Of a DNA stretch of 64,000 nt, positions 27,886 to 36,808 are shown one piece after another (position 1 is the first letter of the stretch; each line of letters begins with the position of its first letter). The DNA is from Balneolaceae bacterium (GTDB lineage: Bacteria > Bacteroidota > Rhodothermia > Balneolales > Balneolaceae). The notes under the pieces were generated by a model. It had not been told where the DNA came from, did no database searches, and saw only the letters and a list, made by a program, of their open reading frames with translations. The stretch is from NCBI GenBank assembly GCA_017795005.1, contig CP051242.1, positions 2,566,976 through 2,630,975 of the forward strand. Reading direction: 5' to 3'. Made by a program: the position numbers and the translations under genes.

Positions 27886-27902
27886 GTTAGAATAGGCTAA
27901 TC
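27886..27902 (+). promoter_or_regulatory. Second copy of the adhesin operator-like element
   Basis: GTTAGAATAGGCTAATC matches the element at 19743-19759 in 15 of 17 positions and keeps the palindromic TTAG-N6-CTAA core. It lies 59 bases before the ATG at 27962. The similar distance in both copies supports that ATG over the earlier TTG at 27926. Confidence 0.4.
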
Positions 27903-27961
27903 AGAGGGAAATACAACAAATCTAATTGTATTTTAAAATATTGCTATTTGTTCTGGCATTC

Positions 27962-30900
27962 ATGTATAGCAGGTTTAAAATACATATCATCTTATCAATA
28001 CTATTTCTGGTAGGCTTTTCAGATCTGGTTAACGCGCAACTTGGTTCGTTTCAGAACCGGAAGAAGTTTTCCGTGGAAAGTGATTTTGTTAGTGGCAGTT
28101 CTGATCTGACCAATTTTCCGGTACTTATAAATATTACGGACTCCGATTTTGCATTCAATGCCAGTCCCTCCATTGGTACAAATAACTCGAATGGTTTTGA
28201 TATCGCGTTCTCAGCCGCTGATGGTACAACTGCCCTTGACTTTGAATTAGAATCCTACAATTCAGGCACTGGAGAAATTATTTTTTGGGTTCGGTTTCCC
28301 ACCCTAAGCCCTACTACTGATACTCAGTTCTTTATCTATTACGGAGATGCATCAATTACTACCGATCAGAGCTCATCCTCGACATGGGATTCGAATTATC
28401 AATTAGTAATGCATATGGATGACGTTTCAGATGCTACATCAAATGCAAATGATGGAACAAATAATGGAACTGTATCAGCTACAGGTATTATCGGTTCTGG
28501 CAGAGATTTTGATCGTGGGGGTGGTGATTTCATAAGCGTTGCTGATGATGCAACATTAGATATCACTGGAGAAATAACTATTTCATTTTGGTACAACCCT
28601 GAGTCGACTGATGCCCCGGATATGGTCACAAAAGGAACAAATGAATCCTATGAAGCTCAACTTCGTGGAGGCCCCAGACTAAGATTTAGTAAAAATGGAG
28701 GGTCAAACCTTAATGCCAGCGCAGCATTTAACCTAAGCCTTTTAACCTGGTCTTATCTAACCTATGTACAAAGTTCATCTGGAAGAACAATCTATCAAAA
28801 TGGTGAATTGGTTAATTCTGATGCAAACACTACTGCTTTCGCAACAAATGCAAACGCACTTCAAATTTCAAGAAGTGCAGATGCTGTTAACGGTATTATG
28901 GATGAAGTGAGAATATCAGACACTGATCGCTCTGAAGATTGGATTCTCACAGAATATAATAATCAATTTAATCCATCCTCCTTTATTCAGGAACTGGATG
29001 ATATGCCATCACTCAGTAATATTGAAATTAGCAATCAATTATACACAGCAGGTGGATCTGAAGTTAATATCACTACTTCTATTACTATCGATTCTCATCC
29101 AACAATTAGTGAGCTAACAAGTGCAACTATTGAGATTACAGGAAATCTTGATACACCCGATGATCAGCTAAATTTTGTGGATCAATTGGGAATTACAGGA
29201 AGTTATACTGCAGGCACCGGAATACTTACCCTTTCTGGTACTGCATCATTGGCTGATTATCAGACTGCAATTCGTTCTGTTACATTCAGTAGTGATAACT
29301 TAGTTTCTCCAAGTGGACTTACCCGTACCATAACTATTACTGGCTTTAATGGTAGTGACGCTACTAATTCGGTTGAAAGAGAACTGGATATTATTTCCAC
29401 CTACACAGACTTAACAACTGATATCCCAAACAATGTATTCCATTTAGACGCATCGAATGTAGATGATGATGGAATAGATAATACTGTTGATGGTGCCTCT
29501 ATTACCTCATGGGTTGATTTAAACGCTACAAACAATTTTGATTTCGGAACCGGTAATGATGCAACTTTCAACACAGATGGATTTGGTGAAAGAGGTTCGG
29601 TCGTTTTTGATGGCGCAGCCGATGAGCTTATTAAAGCTGGTGAAACTCTGATAAATAATGCCATTTTTACCCAAAAATCCTTTGGCATCACATTTCGAAC
29701 AGGAAATGATGTTTCAGGATTTCAAGTGATATATGAGCAAGGAAGTGGAGCCAGAGGCTATAATTTTAGTATTCTGGATGGCACACTTTATGCCCAAGCT
29801 TACAGCCGTGGAGACGCTAACTGGGGACCCTCGAACGGGCTAAGACATCGGGTACTTGATTTGGGGGCCGTTGAAACTAACACAAGCTACTTTCTTATCG
29901 CTTACCATAATTCGAATATTTGGGCAGCCCGGGTAAATAATGGAAGCTTAGTTTCAGAATCTGACGCAGATGAAATGCCTGCTGTAAATGAAAATGTTGC
30001 ACTTGGAGGAAATTCAGGAAATACCAGAAATCCGGTTACTCTTGCGAATCAAAATGGAAATTTTGGTGGACAAATAGCAGAAATAGCAAGCTGGAATACT
30101 ACTTTAACCGGTGGGCAAATAGCCAGTTTAAATGCCTATTTTGAAAATAAATGGGGTAATACCGCACCGGTACTTAGCAGTATTGAAGGAACAAATATAG
30201 ACTTTACTGAAGGAGACTCCGACACGCTGATAACAACAAGTATCTCGGTTTCTGATAGTGACTCACATCTTAATATGGATAGTGCCCAAGTTTCAATTAC
30301 AACCAACTTTAGTTCAGGAGAAGACTCACTTATTTTTGTTGATACTGGAAATATAACCGGTAACTACGACGGCGCGACTGGAGTATTAACCCTAACCGGT
30401 AGTGATACAAAAACCAATTATGAAGACGCCCTTCGGTCAGTCCGATATAGAAATTCAATTATAAACCCCACTGTAAGTACCAGATCTGTTGAATTTGAAA
30501 TATATGATTGGGATAATGTTAGTAATACCCAAAGTCGTAATATCAATGTTATTGATGTAGCTAGCACACCTATTTTAGCTGATATTGAACCGGGTTCACT
30601 CACATATAATGAAGGAGATGGAGAAGTTCCTGTAACCTCTTCAATAACACTGGAAGATTTTGATGACGCAAATATTGAAAGTGCCACTATCAGTATTACA
30701 GGGAATTACACTCTTGGGGAAGATTTCCTGAACTTTGTTGATACAGGTAACATCACCGGTAATTTCTCATCTGGTTCGGGTATTCTGACTTTATCCGGAA
30801 CCGATACAAAAGCAAATTATCAAACAGCATTAAGGTCTGTAACTTTTGAAAATAATAGCTCAGACCCAGTTCAATTAACACGTACGATTTCATTTACCAT

Positions 30901-33900
30901 AAATGATGGGGATAATAACAGTAATACGGAAAACAGAAATATTGATGTCACAGCAAGTAATTCACCTCCTGAGTTATCATCTGTTGAAAGTGCCATACTT
31001 ACTTATCCATTAGAAGCAATAAATATTACAAATACAATTACCGTTTACGATCCGGACGACACAACTATAGATAGTGCCAGAGTATTAATAACGGGTAATT
31101 TCCAATCGGATGAAGACTCTCTGTTATATTCTCCTATTTTTGGAATTTCGGGTACATATGATGAAACAACCGGAATATTAGTGTTAGATGGCTCTGCATC
31201 TTTCACGGATTATCAAACCGCTCTTAGGTCTATTGAATATTATAATTACTCAGATATTCCAACGGGTCCTGAACGAGTAATTAGTTTTCTTGCATATGAC
31301 GATAACGATACAGAAAGTGATACTGTAAAACGAACCATTGATGTTAGTGCGGTAGAATCAATTTCTGGTTTAACGGTCTGGTTGCGATCGGATGTTGGTG
31401 TTGATACTACTGCAGGTGGAGAAGTTATAACCTGGGAAGATCAAAGTGGAAATGGATATGATTTCACCGGTGTGGCAGATGCCGGAGTCAGACCTACATT
31501 TTCGTCTTCAAATTCTGAATTTGGTGGAGAACCTGCTATTAGTTTAGTGGGCGATGGAGATCACTTTGAGGATTCTGATGGGCATACAAATTATATCAAC
31601 GGATTAACTGAATTCACACTGTTCATTGTTTATAAGGCTGATGGGACAAATTCTGATCGTGGACTTTGGATTGCTGATACCCCTTCCGGTGCGGATGAAA
31701 TTTTTACTATCAGATATGATGCCTCTGGTGCAAACACGGGTGGTTCGTTCACTAATGTGGTGAAAACAGGACTTCTAGGAAATACTGCTGCAAATCAACT
31801 GGAAAGTTTTTCTGATATACAGACTACAGATGCCCAGATTACAAGCCTGCATTGGGAATCAGGAACTACTTATGATTTATTTGTGGACGGTATTTTAAAT
31901 AACCCAAGCGCAGCTGGCTCCCCTCCTACAGGTACCATTACAACTGCTACAACGGTAATAGTTGGTAAAGGAGGAAAAGATGATCCCGACGCAGCTAACA
32001 GAAGCTGGGATGGTTTGATTGCAGAGGTAATACTCTATTCCAGAAGTCTACTTGATGAGGAACGGGAAAGTATTGAGGATTACCTGGCTGTGAAATACAG
32101 TTCGGCAATCAGGAAAATTACCGCGGCTACCGGAGGCGAAAATATCTCTGCTGATGATGCTAATGGGGCATTCACTTCATTAACCGGACCTATTATTCAA
32201 GAAGGGTTTGCCGGAGAATTAACAAGCCCGGGAACAATTGTACTTACTGCGCCCTCGGGTTATCGTTGGAATGCCGGAATTACGCCCGGACTCACCATAG
32301 ATCCTGCTTATGGTGGCTCTACTACTCTTGATGCCTCCTTTAATTCATTTTCGGCAGATTCGACGTCAATCACTTTTGATATTGATACAGAATCTTCAGG
32401 AAATCCGGGACAAATTACTTTTACAGGGCTTCAGGTAAGACCAAATACAGGTATTACCCCAAATACAGGTACTATCACAAATACCGGTACAACCGGACAA
32501 GGTGGTGGCACAAATTATGGTTCATTAACAATGATTGCAGGAGCTTCAGATAGCTTAAAATTTGTACAACAACCCACAACTACTAATATTGATAGCTCTA
32601 TTACACCTTCCGTTCGGGTACAGCTTGTAGATCAATTCGGTAATGAACTACAAACTGGCGGTGTAGATATTGTTATTTCTTTGATATCAGGAACAGGTAC
32701 CCTTTCAGGTACAACTTCCCAGTCAACAAATATTCTCGGTATTGCTGAATTTTCTGATTTGTCGATAAACCTCCCCGGAACAAAAGAACTATTAGCTACT
32801 TCAGACGGCCTTGATTCGGAAACAAGTAATTCATTTGAAATAGTAAATGCCGGAACATTAACAGGATTTACTGTCGAGCGAGTACCATCTGGAAATATTA
32901 GCGCCAAAACTGCCGGGCAAACTTTTAATATTATAATAACTGCCATAGATGGCACTGGCACAACAGTAACAACATTTAATGGAACTGTAGTTCTTTCTTC
33001 GAATTGCACTATGGGAACAGGGCTTGGAACCACCGCAAGCTTTACAAATGGGGTACTAGCCTCTACCAGTGTTGGGATTACAAGTGTTGGGAATTGTGAA
33101 ATAACAGCAACCAATTCATCCGGTCCCGAATTTGGGACTAGTAATACCTTTTTAGTAACAGCTGGAGCAGCATCTGAGACAACCTCATTAATTACTGCAA
33201 ACCCAACTGTAGTATTAAATGATGGAAGTAGCACTTCAACTATCACTGTTACTTTAAAAGATGAATTTGGAAACCTATTAACCTCAGGTGGCGATGCGGT
33301 AGCTCTCTCAATCACTCCTACGGCTTTAGGTTCACTAGGAGGAGTAACAGATAATAGCGATGGTACTTACTCAGCTACACTTACATCTTCTACTACTCTT
33401 GGAACGGATAATATAACAGGAACAGTAAATGCAATAACAATTGTGGACGATGTTGATGTAGAATATGCAGCCTTTACTCATATTTGGGAAAGCCAGCTTG
33501 GCTCCTCCAGTGACGCAACCAATTTTGAAGATTCCGAGAACTGGACTATTGGATCAGTACCCGGAGGGTCCTCTACCCTTTTTATACCTACTAATCCAGC
33601 AGTTGGAAATGAATATCCCGTAGTTGATGTCGCTGGCGCTTCTATAGCATCTTTAACAATGGAGTCTGGAGCCAATATTACAATATCTGGAGGAATAAAC
33701 TTTACGATTACAGGTGATTTATCCGGAGGAAGCGTTTTAGGGACCAATGCAGATAGTATCACTATAGGTGGAGATGTGCTTGATGTTACCGCAATCAATG
33801 TAGGAACTGTCATCTTAAATGGTTCTACTGAGCAGATTATTACTAATCCTCACAGTTATACCAATCTAACTATAGATAATAGTTCTGGAGTATCAGTTCA

Positions 33901-35473
33901 GGAAAACCTGATAATATCCGACTCTCTTAAACTGGAAAGCGGTGAATTATTAATCCCAACCGGGACAAACCTCGTTGCAGATGGTATTGGATACGGGTCC
34001 GGTTCTTTAAGATTTCAAAGAGCAATTACCGGGGATTTAGGTTGGAGGATACTCTCATCTCCTGTTTCCTCTACTTTTGGAGATTTTCTGGATGAAGTCG
34101 TAACGCAAGGATATACAGGTGCTTTTTATGACATAAGTTCCAGTCCGGGTGATACTTCTCAACCTAATGTTCTTACTTATGTTGAAAGCGCTCCAGGAAC
34201 AGATAATCAAAGGTTCCGGGCCCCCACAAATTCAACTCAATCTTTAACTGCCGGACAAGGTATATTTGTATTCTTCTTTGGTGATATCGCTGCAGACCCT
34301 AGATATAATGATCCGCTTCCTGATACCCTGGATGTTAGCGGTCAGGAATTCGGGGCTTCAGGTGAAGTAGACTTTGGAATAACATATACCACAACCGCCG
34401 ATTCTGGTTGGAATCTTGTTGGGAATCCATTCGGAGCAACTATCGATTGGGATGACAATGCAAACTGGACAAAAACCGATGTAGACGCCACCATTTATGT
34501 ATGGGACACAGCAGCAAATGGAGGTAATGGAGAATATCTTACATGGAATGGAACCACTGGCACATTGGGAAGCGGTTTGATTGCTCCTTTTCAAGGATTT
34601 TGGGTTAAAGCAAATGGTCCCTCCAGTGATCTTCGGGTTTCTACTGAAAACAAAACTACCGGTGGCTCTTTCCTCCGAAAAGAAAAACAATCCCCAGAAG
34701 ACTACCCTATGTTTGAAATCGAAATAAGTTCAGGTGGTCTTAAAAAAGTAACGAGTTTACTTTTTACCGATCAGGGAAAACAAGGTAAAGATAATCTGGA
34801 TGGTTTTACTCTTTTACCACTAACTGATAACCGATTAGATCTCCATACTTTATTAAATGATGGAACATCTTTAGCTATTAATCATCTTCCTACTCTTAGT
34901 AATAACCGTATTATTATTCCTTTAGTAATTCGAGGTTACCGGGAAGGTACTCCCATATCAAATGATTATTTACTCAGATTCATAAATGCTGATAATTTTC
35001 CTGAAGACTGGATAGTATTATTAATTGATAAAGAAACCGGCAAAGAAATAAATCTTATTGAACAAGAAGAAGTAAACTTTTTCCATACAACCAGACAAAA
35101 AGTTCAGGTAGGGAAACCAGCAAGAACACCCGACTTAGTGTTCCTTGAGTCCTTATCTACAAGGTTCTCTTTAATGATTACTACCGAAGAAATAGAAGCA
35201 AATATACCGAGAAGTATATTTCTTGATCAAAATTACCCAAACCCATTTAACCCAAACACAACCATTCCATTCGGGTTAAATGAAGCTTCTAATGTACAAC
35301 TTGAGGTTTATGACATACTCGGTAGAAAAGTCCAGACTTTAGTTAACGAAAACTTAAATCCAGGTAAATATGATATCAATTTTGATGCTTCCAGTCTTTC
35401 AAGTGGGGTCTATTTCTATCGTTTGATTACAGAATCTGAAGTATTGATCAAAAAATTTACGCTTATTAAATAG
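27962..35473 (+). CDS. Giant T9SS-secreted protein, paralogue of the preceding gene
   Basis: This is 2503 residues from the ATG at 27962; a TTG at 27926 would add 12. The ATG gives a standard signal peptide (MYSRFKIHII..., cleavage after DLVNAQ). The architecture parallels the previous protein: DUF2341 (about 30-127), LamG (140-340), one cadherin-like repeat (347-478), LamG-like (480-733), three cadherin-like repeats (733-1130), LamG-like (1133-1383), beta-rich domain (1385-1527), Ig-like (1532-1630), paired module (1633-1737), Big_1-like (1742-1837), shared region (about 2027-2410) and T9SS sorting domain (2415-2503). It has one cadherin-like repeat fewer in the first block. The two genes look like an old tandem duplication. 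I infer a surface adhesin. Confidence 0.83.
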   Translation: MYSRFKIHIILSILFLVGFSDLVNAQLGSFQNRKKFSVESDFVSGSSDLTNFPVLINITDSDFAFNASPSIGTNNSNGFDIAFSAADGTTALDFELESYNSGTGEIIFWVRFPTLSPTTDTQFFIYYGDASITTDQSSSSTWDSNYQLVMHMDDVSDATSNANDGTNNGTVSATGIIGSGRDFDRGGGDFISVADDATLDITGEITISFWYNPESTDAPDMVTKGTNESYEAQLRGGPRLRFSKNGGSNLNASAAFNLSLLTWSYLTYVQSSSGRTIYQNGELVNSDANTTAFATNANALQISRSADAVNGIMDEVRISDTDRSEDWILTEYNNQFNPSSFIQELDDMPSLSNIEISNQLYTAGGSEVNITTSITIDSHPTISELTSATIEITGNLDTPDDQLNFVDQLGITGSYTAGTGILTLSGTASLADYQTAIRSVTFSSDNLVSPSGLTRTITITGFNGSDATNSVERELDIISTYTDLTTDIPNNVFHLDASNVDDDGIDNTVDGASITSWVDLNATNNFDFGTGNDATFNTDGFGERGSVVFDGAADELIKAGETLINNAIFTQKSFGITFRTGNDVSGFQVIYEQGSGARGYNFSILDGTLYAQAYSRGDANWGPSNGLRHRVLDLGAVETNTSYFLIAYHNSNIWAARVNNGSLVSESDADEMPAVNENVALGGNSGNTRNPVTLANQNGNFGGQIAEIASWNTTLTGGQIASLNAYFENKWGNTAPVLSSIEGTNIDFTEGDSDTLITTSISVSDSDSHLNMDSAQVSITTNFSSGEDSLIFVDTGNITGNYDGATGVLTLTGSDTKTNYEDALRSVRYRNSIINPTVSTRSVEFEIYDWDNVSNTQSRNINVIDVASTPILADIEPGSLTYNEGDGEVPVTSSITLEDFDDANIESATISITGNYTLGEDFLNFVDTGNITGNFSSGSGILTLSGTDTKANYQTALRSVTFENNSSDPVQLTRTISFTINDGDNNSNTENRNIDVTASNSPPELSSVESAILTYPLEAINITNTITVYDPDDTTIDSARVLITGNFQSDEDSLLYSPIFGISGTYDETTGILVLDGSASFTDYQTALRSIEYYNYSDIPTGPERVISFLAYDDNDTESDTVKRTIDVSAVESISGLTVWLRSDVGVDTTAGGEVITWEDQSGNGYDFTGVADAGVRPTFSSSNSEFGGEPAISLVGDGDHFEDSDGHTNYINGLTEFTLFIVYKADGTNSDRGLWIADTPSGADEIFTIRYDASGANTGGSFTNVVKTGLLGNTAANQLESFSDIQTTDAQITSLHWESGTTYDLFVDGILNNPSAAGSPPTGTITTATTVIVGKGGKDDPDAANRSWDGLIAEVILYSRSLLDEERESIEDYLAVKYSSAIRKITAATGGENISADDANGAFTSLTGPIIQEGFAGELTSPGTIVLTAPSGYRWNAGITPGLTIDPAYGGSTTLDASFNSFSADSTSITFDIDTESSGNPGQITFTGLQVRPNTGITPNTGTITNTGTTGQGGGTNYGSLTMIAGASDSLKFVQQPTTTNIDSSITPSVRVQLVDQFGNELQTGGVDIVISLISGTGTLSGTTSQSTNILGIAEFSDLSINLPGTKELLATSDGLDSETSNSFEIVNAGTLTGFTVERVPSGNISAKTAGQTFNIIITAIDGTGTTVTTFNGTVVLSSNCTMGTGLGTTASFTNGVLASTSVGITSVGNCEITATNSSGPEFGTSNTFLVTAGAASETTSLITANPTVVLNDGSSTSTITVTLKDEFGNLLTSGGDAVALSITPTALGSLGGVTDNSDGTYSATLTSSTTLGTDNITGTVNAITIVDDVDVEYAAFTHIWESQLGSSSDATNFEDSENWTIGSVPGGSSTLFIPTNPAVGNEYPVVDVAGASIASLTMESGANITISGGINFTITGDLSGGSVLGTNADSITIGGDVLDVTAINVGTVILNGSTEQIITNPHSYTNLTIDNSSGVSVQENLIISDSLKLESGELLIPTGTNLVADGIGYGSGSLRFQRAITGDLGWRILSSPVSSTFGDFLDEVVTQGYTGAFYDISSSPGDTSQPNVLTYVESAPGTDNQRFRAPTNSTQSLTAGQGIFVFFFGDIAADPRYNDPLPDTLDVSGQEFGASGEVDFGITYTTTADSGWNLVGNPFGATIDWDDNANWTKTDVDATIYVWDTAANGGNGEYLTWNGTTGTLGSGLIAPFQGFWVKANGPSSDLRVSTENKTTGGSFLRKEKQSPEDYPMFEIEISSGGLKKVTSLLFTDQGKQGKDNLDGFTLLPLTDNRLDLHTLLNDGTSLAINHLPTLSNNRIIIPLVIRGYREGTPISNDYLLRFINADNFPEDWIVLLIDKETGKEINLIEQEEVNFFHTTRQKVQVGKPARTPDLVFLESLSTRFSLMITTEEIEANIPRSIFLDQNYPNPFNPNTTIPFGLNEASNVQLEVYDILGRKVQTLVNENLNPGKYDINFDASSLSSGVYFYRLITESEVLIKKFTLIK

Positions 35474-35778
35474 CCAACTAGATGTTTGGTAATGCATTTT
35501 AAATTATTAATAAATTATAACATTAATTTTTTTTAATATTTTCGCTTTATTCGCTATTAGTTATTTAATTAGATAAGGGTTCATGTATTCATTGTAATAA
35601 ATTGAACATTGAATACTCTTTTTAAAAAAGTACTTTACATCGCTTTAAGGTTTATAGGGAAATAAGAGTTTGAGATCGAATAGTAAACATTAAGATTATC
35701 TAATATTTAATTTTACTATTAATCCAATCTAACTACCGCCCTGCTTTCGTATTACTATATTGAATTAAAAATATCCAT
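35474..35778. other. Intergenic region before the pseudopilin-like genes
   Basis: The spacer of about 300 bases is very AT-rich and contains no gene. An imperfect palindrome (TACTCTTTTTAAAAAAGTA, 35614-35632) and T-rich tracts near 35527-35535, following an AT-only inverted stretch, may end transcription of the third adhesin. A TTTG at 35669-35672 with TAAGATTA 18 bases downstream is a weak promoter candidate. No exact TAnnTTTG box is present. Confidence 0.4.
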
Positions 35779-36198
35779 ATGACTAGTTACGCCGAAATTT
35801 TATATCTAACAGTTGCAATGATTGTATTCGCAATGTTGTCAATCAATACGGCACGTAATTTTAATGCATCCCGGACGAATATTTACAAAACAGAACTTGA
35901 ATACAGAGCCATTGCTGTTGCACAGGACGAAATTGATAAAGTCCAATGGATTTATGATGATAATGAACTCGATCCTGATCATAATTCATATGTTTATGCT
36001 AATTACCCGGTCACAGAAACTCATACTTATGGATCTAATAATGAGTACAGTAGTAGTTTCGTGATTTATGCAGAATCTGAGCTAATTGAAGATACGGGAA
36101 GTCAGTTAAGATATCAGGTTACAGTAAGTGTACTTAATGAAGAAGTAACACCAGAAGTTTTTATTACTCTGGATTACGTTAAATCTTATTCATACTAA
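35779..36198 (+). CDS. Pseudopilin-like membrane protein, PilV-like position
   Basis: The 139-residue protein has an N-terminal hydrophobic helix (about residues 8-22) followed by a polar helix (ARNFNASRTNIYKTELEYRAIAVAQDEIDKVQWIYD) and a beta-rich C-terminal half. This is the topology of minor pilins/pseudopilins such as PilV. It lacks the prepilin peptidase signature (a basic residue and Gly, then Phe and a Glu five residues on), so it is either uncleaved or not a true type IV pilin. It heads a three-gene unit with 36208 and 36809; the next start is nine bases after its stop. No pilus ATPase, secretin or prepilin peptidase is in the window. Identification is structural by eye only. Confidence 0.5.
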   Translation: MTSYAEILYLTVAMIVFAMLSINTARNFNASRTNIYKTELEYRAIAVAQDEIDKVQWIYDDNELDPDHNSYVYANYPVTETHTYGSNNEYSSSFVIYAESELIEDTGSQLRYQVTVSVLNEEVTPEVFITLDYVKSYSY

Positions 36199-36207
36199 GG
36201 AGTTAAT

Positions 36208-36795
36208 ATGCATATAGGATTAATGACAACATTCATAGTAGGCGGCTTATTCATGATTTCAATGCTGGCCTTTAATCAGCAGTTAATTACAGGATCACAG
36301 GAATTTTTATTAAGTACAATAAGTCAGGATCATATGGAGAATGTAGTAACTGTACTTTCTAATGATTTTAACAGAATTGGCTACAATACCGGAATTGCCA
36401 TCCCATTTACCACTCTTCAAAATGATAATATCATTTTTCAAGCGGACGCATATGATAACGACAACTATGGAGCTACGAATATCCGTTGGTATTTGGATAC
36501 TAACGATCCGGTAACATCCACCGAGAACCCAAACGATTATTACTTAAAACGTGAAGGTCCGATTACCGAAAATACCTATGGTACAATTCAGTTTCCCGTC
36601 ACGCTATTTAAACTTACTTATTATACGGCTGATGGAACTGTAACTCTGGACAAGAACTCTGTTAAAAAAATAGAGGTTCAGATTATTTCTGAATCCAGCG
36701 ATGCTTACACAATCGGAAGTGGAAGCGAAAAATTTTATCCAAAAAATGTTTGGAAACGAATCTTTGTTCCAAACAACATTAATCTTCCATATTAA
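36208..36795 (+). CDS. Pseudopilin-like membrane protein, PilW-like
   Basis: The 195-residue protein has a single N-terminal helix (about 5-24), a following amphipathic helix with SQDHMENVVTVLSNDFNRIGYN, and a long beta-rich domain. The pattern of an N-terminal helix with an RIGY turn is typical of PilW/PilX-type minor pilins. There is no prepilin cleavage motif. A strong Shine-Dalgarno (AAGGAG, 36197-36202) sits five bases before the ATG, overlapping the upstream stop codon. It belongs to the same unit as its neighbours. It probably assembles with them at the inner membrane; what they build is unknown. Confidence 0.5.
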   Translation: MHIGLMTTFIVGGLFMISMLAFNQQLITGSQEFLLSTISQDHMENVVTVLSNDFNRIGYNTGIAIPFTTLQNDNIIFQADAYDNDNYGATNIRWYLDTNDPVTSTENPNDYYLKREGPITENTYGTIQFPVTLFKLTYYTADGTVTLDKNSVKKIEVQIISESSDAYTIGSGSEKFYPKNVWKRIFVPNNINLPY

Positions 36796-36808
36796 ATAAG
36801 GAGTTATT

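Noticed and set aside
32632..33315. Open frame of 227 codons on the minus strand inside the third giant adhesin
   Set aside because: It is an antisense shadow of a Thr/Ser/Gly-rich repeat region; it has no recognisable motif or start context. The same holds for the many other antisense frames in 12500-35000.
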